A program made the position numbers and the translations under genes. Shown here one piece after another: positions 1 to 8,452 of a stretch of DNA of 64,000 nucleotides; within the stretch, counting starts at the first letter, position 1; each line of letters begins with the position of its first letter. A model generated the notes under the pieces. That model saw only the letters and a list, made by a program, of their open reading frames with translations. It did no database searches and was not told the DNA's origin. Source of the stretch: Planctomycetota bacterium (GTDB taxonomy: Bacteria; Planctomycetota; UBA1135; UBA2386); assembly GCA_025459175.1 (NCBI GenBank), contig JALORC010000017.1, positions 1 through 64,000 on the forward strand, in the 5' to 3' direction.

Positions 1-351
1 GACCGCGTAGTGGCAGAGGCGGAACGCGCCGCTGAGGTTGCGGGCGCAGCCGGCCGCGAACGCCGCGCGCAGCGCTTCGTAGGCAGGCTTGCTACGCAGG
101 CGTGGCAGGCCACTGCGCAGCTTCAGCGTGACGTGAACCGGGAAGCGCTTTGCGAGTGGTGCGCGTGGACGGTGATCGACGCCGGGCTGACCGGGGATCT
201 TCGGCTTGCGACCGGAACCTGGGCGGGCGCCGCCGCGGCCGGGGCGGAATGGCAGCAAGGGGGTGCTCCGCTTGCCGCTCGAGAGGCTGTTCTTCGCACC
301 GCCTCCCTGCTTGCGACCTTCCTGCGTCCGACGCTTCGAAGCATCTTCCAT
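1..351 (-). CDS. Y1 (REP-associated/IS200-like) transposase-like protein, N-terminal part, cut by window edge
   Basis: The minus-strand frame beginning at an ATG at 351 stays open for 117 codons to base 1, so only the N-terminal part is visible. It has a basic, Gly/Arg-rich leader containing a GGARPGSGRKP stretch, then a region reading PLAKRFPVHVTLKLRSGLP followed by an LRAAFAAGC helix and an FRLCHYAV strand. In the large family of single-domain Y1 transposase-like proteins (REP-associated tyrosine transposases, often annotated as plain 'transposase'), this leader precedes the HUH nuclease domain. The HUH histidines and catalytic tyrosine would lie beyond the window, so activity cannot be judged. 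No terminal hairpins or flanking repeats are visible on the start side. Such genes are usually single-copy, chromosomally domesticated elements; whether this one is mobile is unknown. Confidence 0.72.
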   Translation of the reverse strand, partial: MEDASKRRTQEGRKQGGGAKNSLSSGKRSTPLLPFRPGRGGARPGSGRKPKIPGQPGVDHRPRAPLAKRFPVHVTLKLRSGLPRLRSKPAYEALRAAFAAGCARNLSGAFRLCHYAV

Positions 352-580
352 AGGTTGCGCAGAATTATGCTGGTGGAGCTCGATATGCAACGGGAGGCCA
401 GAGATTCCGCGGCCGCACAGCCCGCGCAGACGTGCGGTCGCCTGGTGCGTGCGGGCGACGCCCCACCGCGAGGTGGTGCGGGCGCTGAAACCCAGCGGAC
501 CGATCAGTGCGAGAGCCAGACCCCGTGCGAACGGGCCGACGCCACGGGAACGCGCCTCGCGACAGCGCCCCGCCCCCCGC

Positions 581-3127
581 TCACTCCCGCCGCCGCCGCT
601 GCGGCCGAGCTTCCGGATTCGCCGCCAGCGGATCCTCGGGCCAGCTGTGGCGCGGATAGCGGCGACTCAGCTCGCGGCGCACCTGCGGATACACGTTGAC
701 CCAGAAACTCGGCAGATCGGTCGTCACCTGCACCGGCTGGTGATTGGGCCCGAGCAGCTCCAGCACCACCGGCACCCGCCCACCCGCCAGCGCCCCCACC
801 GCGCGCAGCCCGAAGAACTCTTGCAGCCGCGCCGCGATGGTCGGCCCCGCCGGCGAGTCGTAGTCGACGATCGCGGCCCGCCCCGACGGCAGCTCGATGC
901 GATCGGGCGCGCCCTGCTGCAGCGCGCGCCGATGCGTCGTCGACAGCTGCGCCTGCAACAGCTCGCCGACCGCCGCGTCGCGCAGCGCGCGCAGATCGCT
1001 GCGCTCACCGAGCAGCTGCAAAGCCGCGCTCGCCACCGCGCGATCGTCCCAGTCCGGCAAGCCGAGATCCGGCGAACGCGCGGCCAGCCACCGCATCCTC
1101 GCCAGCAGCCGGCGCAGTTCCTTCTGCTCGCCGAGCCAGCGCCACGGGTCAGCTGCCAGCACTGGCAGCAGCAATTCGGCCGCGGCCCCGTCGGGCAGTT
1201 CGCCGCCGCGCGCCGAACGCAGCGGCAGATCGCGGTAGCGATGCTCGCGCACCGCGATGACCTTGCCCTGCTCGGCATCGAGTTCGGCGGTGACGACCGT
1301 CTGCAGCGACTGCGGCGCCACCGCCTGCAGGTCGGCGAGTTCGAGCCCCGCCGTCAGCACCACCTTCGAACGCTGCTGCCGCCCGGTCTCGAGCAGCCGC
1401 AGCGCCAGCACCAGTTCCTGGCCGTCTACGGCGGCCGGCAGGATCAGCCCGCGGCCACCGACCATCGTCGCCGTGCGCGGCTCGCCGCCGCTGCGCAGCG
1501 CCACCCGATCGGGGAAACCGGCCAGCAGGCAGCGCGACAGCAGCGTAGTGTCGCGCGGGCCATTGCCGCGCCGATCGCCACCCCGATCGCCACCACCACC
1601 GCCGAGCAGCCGGTTGCGCGCCGTCAGCAGCGCGCGCGCCTGCCCACCACCGGCGCCGAACTCGCGGCACAGGTGGTCCGGGAAGCCACGTTCCTCGGCC
1701 AGCAAGAACGCATCGACGGCGGCGTGCAGATCGGCGCCGTCGCCGCGGCCGAGTTGATCGACATCGCTCAGCAACACCGCCGCGGTCGCCGCCGCGACCG
1801 CAGCGCCGAGCCGCCGGCCGGCGAGCACCACCGCACCGAGGCGCGGGTGCAGCGGCAGCTCCAGCAGCTGCTCGCCGAGCCGCGTCAGCGTGCCGCGTGC
1901 AGCATCGATCGCACCGAGTTCGACCAGCAGGCGATCGGCCGCGACCAGCGCCTCGGCCGGCGGCGCCTCGAACCAGCCGAACTGCTGCGGATCGCGGCCG
2001 GCGAACGCGCGCACCAGCAGGGCCGGCCCGCACAGGTCGATGCGCTGCACGTCGGGCAACGAGCGGGCCGGGAACGCGCGTTCCTCGGCGGCGGTCCACA
2101 GCCGGTAGCAGCGGCCGGGGCCGGTGCGGCCGGCGCGGCCGGCGCGCTGCACCGCCGACGGCAGACCGATGCGTTCGAGCTGCAGCACGTCGGTGCCGCG
2201 ACCGCGGTCGAAGCGCAGCTCGCGCGCGAGCCCGCTGTCGATCACCGCGGTGACGCCGGCGATCGTCAGCGAACTCTCGGCGACGTTGGTCGACAGCACG
2301 ACCTTGCGGCGCGCCTGCGGCTGGATCGCCCGATCCTGGTCGGCGAGCTCGAGCCGGCCGTGCAGCGGCAGCACCAGCACCCCTTCGCGGCGCGCCAGAT
2401 TGCCCAGCGCGTCGAGGCAGCGCGCGATCTCGCCGGTGCCGGGCAGGAACACCAGCACATCGCCGCTGGTCTCGGCCAACGCCCGTTCGACCGCGGCGCG
2501 CACGGTGCTCTCGAGCGGCCCGTCGGCGGCGCGCTCGAGGTGCACGAGCTGCACCGGGTGCAGGCGGCCGTCGGCCTCGATGGTCGTGGATCCGGGCAGG
2601 AACGCGCGCAGCGGCCCCGGATCGAGCGTCGCCGACATCACGCACAGCTTCAGGTCGGGCCGCACCTGCGCGCGCGACTCGGCCAGCATCGCCAGCGCCA
2701 GGTCGCCCTCGAGATGGCGTTCGTGGAACTCGTCGAGGCACACCGCGCCGATGCCGTCGAGGAACGGGTCCTGCACCAGCTGCCGCACCAGCACGCCTTC
2801 GGTGACGAAGCGGATCCGGGTGGCGCGGCTGGTGCGCGATTCGCCGCGCACCTGGTAGCCCACCAGGCCACCGAGCTCGCAGCCGAGTTCGTGCGCGACG
2901 CGCGACGCCGCCGCGCGCGCGGCGAGGCGCCGCGGCTCGAGCACGACCACCTGGCCGCCGTTGTCGCCGAGCACCTGCAGCAGCGCCGGCGGCACGCGCG
3001 TGGTCTTGCCGGAACCCGGTGGCGCCAGCAACAGCAGCGACCCGGCGCTGCGCAGCGCCTGCTGCACGGCCGGGATCACGTCGTCGATCGGCAGTGGCTC
3101 CAACCGTGGCTCGCGCGGTGCGGTCAC
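581..3127 (-). CDS. hrpB: ATP-dependent RNA helicase HrpB
   Basis: DEAH-box superfamily 2 helicase of about 848 residues, close to the family length (E. coli HrpB about 820). The Walker A motif APPGSGKTT is at about residues 35-43, the DEAH-equivalent motif reads DEFHERHLEGD near residue 130, motif III is SATLDPG, and the QRAGRAGRTGPG motif VI is present. The C-terminal HrpB signature ends with LPSFW followed by a YPQVRRELSRRYPRH stretch and then a basic tail. I chose the GTG at 3127, whose GTGA overlaps the recR stop; the frame is open further upstream but only as a shadow of recR. The overlap implies translational coupling to recR. HrpB is a conserved but physiologically vague helicase, implicated in RNA processing in some bacteria. 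The family assignment is firm; the role here is not shown. Confidence 0.95.
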   Translation of the reverse strand: MTAPREPRLEPLPIDDVIPAVQQALRSAGSLLLLAPPGSGKTTRVPPALLQVLGDNGGQVVVLEPRRLAARAAASRVAHELGCELGGLVGYQVRGESRTSRATRIRFVTEGVLVRQLVQDPFLDGIGAVCLDEFHERHLEGDLALAMLAESRAQVRPDLKLCVMSATLDPGPLRAFLPGSTTIEADGRLHPVQLVHLERAADGPLESTVRAAVERALAETSGDVLVFLPGTGEIARCLDALGNLARREGVLVLPLHGRLELADQDRAIQPQARRKVVLSTNVAESSLTIAGVTAVIDSGLARELRFDRGRGTDVLQLERIGLPSAVQRAGRAGRTGPGRCYRLWTAAEERAFPARSLPDVQRIDLCGPALLVRAFAGRDPQQFGWFEAPPAEALVAADRLLVELGAIDAARGTLTRLGEQLLELPLHPRLGAVVLAGRRLGAAVAAATAAVLLSDVDQLGRGDGADLHAAVDAFLLAEERGFPDHLCREFGAGGGQARALLTARNRLLGGGGGDRGGDRRGNGPRDTTLLSRCLLAGFPDRVALRSGGEPRTATMVGGRGLILPAAVDGQELVLALRLLETGRQQRSKVVLTAGLELADLQAVAPQSLQTVVTAELDAEQGKVIAVREHRYRDLPLRSARGGELPDGAAAELLLPVLAADPWRWLGEQKELRRLLARMRWLAARSPDLGLPDWDDRAVASAALQLLGERSDLRALRDAAVGELLQAQLSTTHRRALQQGAPDRIELPSGRAAIVDYDSPAGPTIAARLQEFFGLRAVGALAGGRVPVVLELLGPNHQPVQVTTDLPSFWVNVYPQVRRELSRRYPRHSWPEDPLAANPEARPQRRRRE

Positions 3128-3723
3128 GACAACGGCCGCCGGCCTTCGATCGCATCGGCGAGGATCGACGCACTGACCTGTGCGATCGACGCCCCGGCCG
3201 GCAGTCCGCGCGCGAGCCGCGTCACCTTGGTGCCGAGCGGTGCGAGCTGCTCGGCGAGCACGCGCGCGGTGCCTTCGCCCTCGAGGTCCGGGTTGGTGGC
3301 GAGGCAGACCTCGGCGAACTTCGCCGCCTTCACGCGCGCGACCAGCTGGCCGGTGGTCAGGTCCTCGGGCCGGATGCCCTCGAGCTGCGACAGGCGGCCC
3401 TGCAGCACGTGGTAGAGGCCGCGGTAGCCGGTGTCCTCGAAGCGCGTGACCTCGCGCGGGTCCTCGATCACCAGCAGCATGGTCTGGTCGCGACTCGCAT
3501 CGCTGCAGATGCCGCACGGATCCTGGCTGTCGAGCTGGAAGCAGCGCCGGCAGGTCTTCACCGCGGCGCGCACCTGCTCGATCGCGGCCGCCAGCTGCAG
3601 CGCCTCCTCGGCCTCGACGCGCATCAGGTGGAACGCCAACCGCTCGGCCGTCTTCGGGCCGATGCCCGGCAGGCGGTTGAGCCGGGTGATCAGGTTCTCG
3701 ATCGTGCGATCGCGGGTGGCCAT
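3124..3723 (-). CDS. recR: Recombination mediator RecR
   Basis: RecR works with RecO/RecF to load RecA at gaps during recombinational repair. The 199-aa protein has the normal family length. It starts with a helix-hairpin-helix region (LNRLPGIGPKTAERLA), followed by a four-cysteine zinc finger with Cys58, Cys61, Cys70 and Cys73, then a Toprim domain (LVIEDPREV and a TNPDLEGEGTA stretch), and a C-terminal basic helix. The ATG at 3723 gives the standard MATRDRTIENLITRL beginning. It lies 77 bp downstream of ybaB, the classic partner, and its stop overlaps the hrpB GTG start. It is probably cotranscribed as ybaB-recR-hrpB. Confidence 0.97.
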   Translation of the reverse strand: MATRDRTIENLITRLNRLPGIGPKTAERLAFHLMRVEAEEALQLAAAIEQVRAAVKTCRRCFQLDSQDPCGICSDASRDQTMLLVIEDPREVTRFEDTGYRGLYHVLQGRLSQLEGIRPEDLTTGQLVARVKAAKFAEVCLATNPDLEGEGTARVLAEQLAPLGTKVTRLARGLPAGASIAQVSASILADAIEGRRPLS

Positions 3724-3800
3724 GCGCAGCGCCGGGGCGGGTTCAGCGGTCGTCGGGCGGCGGGTGCGGGATCCGGCGCCCCCAGATCAGAACCCCAAAG

Positions 3801-4127
3801 TCAGAAGCCCATCCCCGGCAGGTTGAGCCCGCCGGTGACCTTGTGCATCTCCTTGTCGCGCAGCTCCTTCGCCGCCTGCATCGCCTGCCGCACCGCGGCG
3901 GTGACCAGATCCTCGAGCGTGTCGACGTCGTTCGGGTCGACCGCCGCCTTCTGGATCTTGACCGCCTGCAGCTCCTGGTTGCCGTTGACGTAGGCCTTGA
4001 CGACTCCGCCGCCGCTCGAGCCCTCGAGAATGCGCTCGCCGAGCGCCCTGGTCGCGTCCTGCATGCGACGCTGCATTTCCTGCGCCTGCTTCAGCAGGCT
4101 GCTCATGTCACCGAATCCGGTTGCCAT
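3801..4127 (-). CDS. ybaB: YbaB/EbfC family nucleoid-associated protein
   Basis: Small DNA-binding protein of 108 residues, the usual YbaB/EbfC length. It has the characteristic central helix with LLKQAQEMQRRMQDAT, a GGGVVKAYVNGNQELQAVKI sheet region, and a C-terminal helix (VTAAVRQAMQAAKEL) ending GGLNLPGMGF. These proteins dimerise as tweezers and coat DNA. I chose the ATG at 4127 because it gives the family N-terminus and has an AGGAGT ribosome-binding site about ten bases upstream; the frame is open farther up but that extension looks non-coding. It lies upstream of recR as in most bacteria, but dnaX, normally next door, is about 5 kb away at 9224-11017 on the same strand. Confidence 0.95.
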   Translation of the reverse strand: MATGFGDMSSLLKQAQEMQRRMQDATRALGERILEGSSGGGVVKAYVNGNQELQAVKIQKAAVDPNDVDTLEDLVTAAVRQAMQAAKELRDKEMHKVTGGLNLPGMGF

Positions 4128-4197
4128 CGCGTTGGGTACTCCTGAAGGCTCGGCATGATGCCCGCTGGCGGGGCCCGCATCCACCATCAGCACGGCA

Positions 4198-6972
4198 TCA
4201 CGGCCGGATGGTGTAGCGCAGGCCCGGACTGCTGCTCCAGAACTCGCTGCCGCAGGCGTCGAGCCAGAGCGCCTGCGCGGTGATCAACAGGCCGATGTTG
4301 GCGGGCTCGGCGGGGATCGCGAACGGATGGTTCGCGCTGCCGAACGCGTCGCTGACGATGGTCGACGTCACCGCCGTGGCCGGATCGACCAACACGGTGA
4401 CGCCGAGCACCGGGATCGACGCCTGGCCGAGCGCCAGCACCTGCAGTCCGAGCGAGTTCGGCGGTGCCTGGCTCACGCGATACCCGAACTGCAGGTTGCC
4501 GACCCGCGGCTCGCTGTTGGCGGACAACGACAAGCTGCCGACACAGCCCGGGCTGGCCGAGCCGTAGACGACCGGCTGCTCGTCGCCGTTCCTGGTGCCG
4601 TCGCGGTCGCGATCGAGCCCGATGCGGTTGCCGCTGCCGGGTGGCACCGCCGTGAAGGCGAGGCTGGCGGCGCCGAGCTGGGCCTTGGTCTGCAGCTGCG
4701 CCGGCGTGAACGGTCCGCTGCCGGTGCGATCGGTGACGAAGCTGCCGGTCGCGACCTGGTAGAGCAGGCCGGTCGGCACGCCGTCGAGCATGCCGTGCGC
4801 GGTCACGTCGAGGTCGCCGGCCGCGGCGCGCGCCGTCGCCAGCGCCATCGCCGTCGCGGGCCCCGCACTGCCGGCGTTGGCCTGGTCGAGCACGAACTGG
4901 TAGCCGACCGCCGGCGCGGTGCCGGTGTCGAGGCTGAGCAGGAACGTCACCAGGTCGTCCTTGACCGCGGTCGACCACGGATTGAAGACCGGCCGCGCGA
5001 GGAAGCTCCCGATCGAGTCGAGCGCGCCGTCGTGGGTGTAGCCGAAACCGCTCTTCTGCGGCCCCGGCGCGCGGTTGAAGCCGAGCTTGCGGTACATGTT
5101 CCGCAGCTGCGAGGCCTTCATCTGCTGCGGCTCCTGGATCAGGTTGGCGTTGAACACGAAGCCGTTGGTGCCGCGCGGCAGCGTGTGGCAGGTCGCACAG
5201 CTCGCCCCGCCGGGGATCGGCACCGTGGCGATGCTCTGCGTGAACGCGGCGAGCCCGGCCGCCTCGTTGTTGCCGACCGGCGCGGTCCGGTACGAGCGGT
5301 CGAGCTGCTGGTTGGGGTTCGGCGGATAGGCGATCGCGTTGGCGAACGCGGCGTAGCTGTTCATGTCGGCCACCGACAGCTGGGCGCCGCCCATCAGCTT
5401 GTCGAACGCGCCGTTGAAGGCCTGGAAGTCGGCGCGGTCGCCGCGCCAGTGCAGCACGCCGGAGCCCTGCAGACCGCGCAGGGTCTGCGTCGTCATCGGC
5501 CCCTTCATCGGATGGAACGAGACCAGGCCGAGGTTGAACGGGAACGGCTGCGACGGCGGCGACTGCATGCTGCCGGTCGGATCGCCGAGGTCCCACGCGA
5601 TCCCGTCGAGGTCGCCATCGGTGTGGCAGGCAGCGCACGACATCGTGCCGTTGCCGGACAGCTTCGCGTCGTAGAGGAACTTGCGGCCGTGCCGCATCGC
5701 CGCCGGCATCGGGTCGACGGTCGCGATCGGCGCCTCGGACAACACGGTGCGGGTCGTGGTGTCGAGCACGCACAACGTGTCGGTGAGCCGATTCAGCAGA
5801 TACAGCCGCGGCTGGCTCGGGTGCAGCGCCAGCGCGCGCGGGCCGCGCTTCGCAGCGGTGTTGACGGTGGCCCCGGGCGTGTTGCCGATCTCGATGCGAG
5901 CCACCACGTTGCCGGCCAGGTCGACGACGCCGACCCGGTCGGTGCCGTGCGCCGCCACGTAGACCAGCCCCGCCGCGGCGTCGATGGCGACCCCGAACGG
6001 CTCGCTGAGCGCGGTGGCGCGCCCGGCCGGGTTCGGCAACGTGGCGTAGTCCATGCCGACGTTGAGGTCGAACGGCGTGACCGTCGGCTGCGGCCCGGTC
6101 GTGACGCGGGTCAGCCGGCTGTCGATCGCGTGCCCGCGCAGGTTCGGTTCGAAGCGCACGAGGTTGCGTGCCTCGGTGTTGGCGATCCACAGATCACCGC
6201 TCTGCGGGTGCACCGCGAGGCAGGTGTTGATGGTGCCGACGGCGCGGAAGTAGCGCGTCACGGTCAGCGACGCGACGTCGATCTGCGCCACGTCGTTGTC
6301 GGGCAGCGTGTACGGGATCTGGGCGGCCCAGGTCGGGTCGTCGGCGCGCACGATCAACCCCTGCGGCGGCGGGGTCGGCAGCGAACCACTGCCGGGCGTC
6401 GGCGGCGCGACCTCGAACGGCAGGATCGTGGTGCCGTTGCCCGACCGCTGCTCCAGCGCGTAGACGCGGCTGCCATCGGGGCTCACCGCCAGCGCGCGCG
6501 GGTCCTTGCCGAAGATCGGCACGATGCCGAGGGGCACCCGGGTGGCGGCATCGAACACGTGCACCTCGTCGCGGGTCGCGGCGCTGACGAACGCCTTGCC
6601 GCCGGCGAACACGATGTCGCTCGGTTCGTCGACGACGCGCAACGTGTCGACGACGCGGCCCTGCGCGACGTCGACGATGCTGACGCTGTCGCTGAGCAGG
6701 TTGGTGACCCACACCTCGTCGCGGCTGCGCGGGTGCACCGAGACGGGCTCCATGCCGACCGGGATCTCGGCCCACAGGAACGGCGCCGACGCGTCGCGCA
6801 GATCGAACACGCAGAGTCGGCCGCCGAGCGTGTCGGCGACGAACAGGCGGGTGGCGTCGGGCGACAGCCGGAGCGGGGCGACCGGCCCGCTCTCGTAGTT
6901 CACGAACGATTGGGCGGAGAGTGCGATGGCGGTGGTGAGCAGCGCGACAACGGATCGAGCGAGATGGAGCAT
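4198..6972 (-). CDS. Secreted YVTN beta-propeller / dihaem c-type cytochrome with C-terminal lineage module
   Basis: A 924-aa exported protein. The ATG at 6972 starts a Sec signal peptide (MLHLARSVVALLTTAIALSAQ). Residues about 30-430 form YVTN/YncE-type beta-propeller repeats (for example RLSPDATRLFVADTLGGR, AVSPDGSRVYALE, ALHPSQPRLYLLNR). Two haem c attachment motifs follow, CAACH near residue 445 and CATCH near residue 590, in a cytochrome-c-peroxidase-like region. A Ca-binding-like GLDRDRDGTRNGDE stretch comes next. The last ~115 residues are a module ending IPAEPANIGLLITAQALW..., also recognisable in other secreted proteins of this window. It probably carries out extracytoplasmic electron transfer; the substrate is unknown. 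The haem motifs make it dependent on cytochrome c maturation. It separates dnaX from ybaB. Family assignment is confident, function is not. Confidence 0.85.
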   Translation of the reverse strand: MLHLARSVVALLTTAIALSAQSFVNYESGPVAPLRLSPDATRLFVADTLGGRLCVFDLRDASAPFLWAEIPVGMEPVSVHPRSRDEVWVTNLLSDSVSIVDVAQGRVVDTLRVVDEPSDIVFAGGKAFVSAATRDEVHVFDAATRVPLGIVPIFGKDPRALAVSPDGSRVYALEQRSGNGTTILPFEVAPPTPGSGSLPTPPPQGLIVRADDPTWAAQIPYTLPDNDVAQIDVASLTVTRYFRAVGTINTCLAVHPQSGDLWIANTEARNLVRFEPNLRGHAIDSRLTRVTTGPQPTVTPFDLNVGMDYATLPNPAGRATALSEPFGVAIDAAAGLVYVAAHGTDRVGVVDLAGNVVARIEIGNTPGATVNTAAKRGPRALALHPSQPRLYLLNRLTDTLCVLDTTTRTVLSEAPIATVDPMPAAMRHGRKFLYDAKLSGNGTMSCAACHTDGDLDGIAWDLGDPTGSMQSPPSQPFPFNLGLVSFHPMKGPMTTQTLRGLQGSGVLHWRGDRADFQAFNGAFDKLMGGAQLSVADMNSYAAFANAIAYPPNPNQQLDRSYRTAPVGNNEAAGLAAFTQSIATVPIPGGASCATCHTLPRGTNGFVFNANLIQEPQQMKASQLRNMYRKLGFNRAPGPQKSGFGYTHDGALDSIGSFLARPVFNPWSTAVKDDLVTFLLSLDTGTAPAVGYQFVLDQANAGSAGPATAMALATARAAAGDLDVTAHGMLDGVPTGLLYQVATGSFVTDRTGSGPFTPAQLQTKAQLGAASLAFTAVPPGSGNRIGLDRDRDGTRNGDEQPVVYGSASPGCVGSLSLSANSEPRVGNLQFGYRVSQAPPNSLGLQVLALGQASIPVLGVTVLVDPATAVTSTIVSDAFGSANHPFAIPAEPANIGLLITAQALWLDACGSEFWSSSPGLRYTIRP

Positions 6973-7118
6973 GGAGGGATCCGACGAGCGATGGCGTGAC
7001 CATCGAATGCTGCCACGCCTCGCCGTAGCTGTCAAAACGCGGCGAATGCTGGCCAGGCGACCGCCCTGGCGTTCGCTGCGCACAGGTTTCGCCAGGCTCG
7101 GCGATGCATCAACGACAA

Positions 7119-7925
7119 CTACTTGCGATTGGGATCGGGCGACAGGCCTTGAGCTTGCATTTCGGCCCACAACCTGACGAGCTCTTCGGGCCCCTCGCCA
7201 CTCGCCGTCACCTTGTCCCGATCATACGCGCTGAACTGCATGAAGCGTTCGACGATGCGGGCCTGGATCTCGTCCTTCCGCCGCGCGCGAACCTTCATCG
7301 CCTCACTGAACCGACCGTGCCTCTGGAGATCGATCAGGATGAACGTCGAGAACTTGACGCCACCCTTTTCTCCACCCGGCGCCAGAACCACGTGCAGGTC
7401 TGGCATTACACGGAAAGAGTGCGGCAACTCATGCCCCTCGGGAACCAACAGGTAGCTCCGCTCCAACAGAGCATTGCTCTTCGCGTCGGCACCTTCGATG
7501 TCCACCTCGAGGTCGGCGAGCGCGAGCGAATCCACCGCGGACTGAGACTGGACCAGGAGATCGAGCTTCGCCTGGCTGGCTTGCCGGTGCAGGCCCGAGA
7601 GGCCCTCCAGCATGGACCGCATCAGATCGTCCGGGACATCGCCCAAGGGCGTCCACGGCAGTTCCCTGGACTCGATCTCGTGGCGATCGAGCATCGTGCG
7701 GTGCTCAGTCAGCTCCGAGGATTGCAGTACGGCTGCCGGTGCGAAATCGGGCAATGCAACTGGATGCCCCGAAGGCCTGCGCTCGGCGGCTCGATCGGAG
7801 CCCCCGGACGCCCCAGAAGGCTCCGGAGCCAGGATCGCGGGCGACAACCAAGCCCAGAGGAACACGGCGACAATTGCTCCTGCTCCGGCAAGAACCATGG
7901 CCGACCGGCTGACCCACGCAGTCAT
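7119..7925 (-). CDS. Single-pass membrane-anchored protein of unknown function
   Basis: Not recognised. The 268-aa product has one N-terminal hydrophobic segment (AMVLAGAGAIVAVFLWAWL, about residues 9-27) and then a Pro/Ser/Ala-rich linker. A mostly helical, charged soluble domain follows, which would lie outside the cytoplasm if the segment acts as a signal anchor. I chose the ATG at 7925 because its ATGA overlaps the stop of the gene upstream (7922-8452); an ATG eleven codons earlier exists. It is the third gene of a tightly coupled set: sigma-like factor, Cys-rich secreted protein, this protein. The A+T-richer, less biased codon use compared with the hrpB/dnaX neighbours suggests a later arrival. 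A role as partner or target of the sigma-like factor is possible but unsupported by any motif; no anti-sigma zinc motif is visible. Confidence 0.7.
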   Translation of the reverse strand: MTAWVSRSAMVLAGAGAIVAVFLWAWLSPAILAPEPSGASGGSDRAAERRPSGHPVALPDFAPAAVLQSSELTEHRTMLDRHEIESRELPWTPLGDVPDDLMRSMLEGLSGLHRQASQAKLDLLVQSQSAVDSLALADLEVDIEGADAKSNALLERSYLLVPEGHELPHSFRVMPDLHVVLAPGGEKGGVKFSTFILIDLQRHGRFSEAMKVRARRKDEIQARIVERFMQFSAYDRDKVTASGEGPEELVRLWAEMQAQGLSPDPNRK

Positions 7926-8452
7926 CGCAACGAACCGCACATGCCGCAGTTCAACCATACCTTGCGTGCGAGGGTCACGGGGTTACTGCTGTCATGAATG
8001 GTGATGCTGAATTCACGAGGCGTACCTGAATTACACTTTGCTGTGACGGAGTCAAATGTCGTGGTTGCGCCTGCTCCCCAGACTAACGCTCCACTGCCCC
8101 AGCTCGGTGTCCACCCCCCCGGGGCGGCAGTGCTACAGCAACGCTCGCTGGAAGTCGTGACCGTAACCTTGAGATCACCCTTGCAATCCTTCGGTTGCCC
8201 AGGTGGGCAGTTGGAATCACCCAGACATTGCCCTGGGGTCGGCTTGAGCACCTCGACGAAGACGGACAAGCAAAGAACGCAGCCGGGGGGCGACCAACCC
8301 CCAGCAGCAGCACCGCCCGCATCGGTCAGGCCTTCCTTGACCGTACATTTGCAGAGGTTGTCGGCAACAGCCGACTCAGATACTCCGCTCGGCTCGTGTG
8401 CGCCCAGCAGAGAGAACAACAGGACAAGAACGCCGCAGGCGGACAGGTTCAT
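7922..8452 (-). CDS. Small Cys-rich secreted protein, unknown function
   Basis: Not recognised. The 176-aa product starts with a signal peptide (MNLSACGVLVLLFSLLGAH), followed by a mature part with about a dozen cysteines, many in pairs or CxC/CxxC arrangements (LCKC, GCVLC, RCC, NCGMC). This suggests a disulfide-stabilised extracytoplasmic domain; the spacing fits neither haem c nor a standard ferredoxin. Its ATG overlaps the stop of the sigma-like gene by ATGA, and its own stop overlaps the start of the downstream membrane-anchored gene by ATGA, so the three are almost certainly translated as a unit. The central part contains beta-strand-like stretches (DLKVTVTTSSE, REFSITIHDSS) typical of an immunoglobulin-like fold, but I would not name one. 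Confidence 0.7.
   Translation of the reverse strand: MNLSACGVLVLLFSLLGAHEPSGVSESAVADNLCKCTVKEGLTDAGGAAAGGWSPPGCVLCLSVFVEVLKPTPGQCLGDSNCPPGQPKDCKGDLKVTVTTSSERCCSTAAPGGWTPSWGSGALVWGAGATTTFDSVTAKCNSGTPREFSITIHDSSNPVTLARKVWLNCGMCGSLR

Noticed and set aside
206-3415. 1069-codon plus-strand open frame opposite hrpB
   Set aside because: Product is a low-complexity Arg/Gln/Ala/His-rich sequence without domains; hrpB and recR on the other strand are clear. Typical antisense frame in very GC-rich DNA.
4327-6999. 890-codon plus-strand open frame opposite the YVTN cytochrome gene
   Set aside because: Arg/Val/Glu-rich mirror of the real gene with no recognisable motif.
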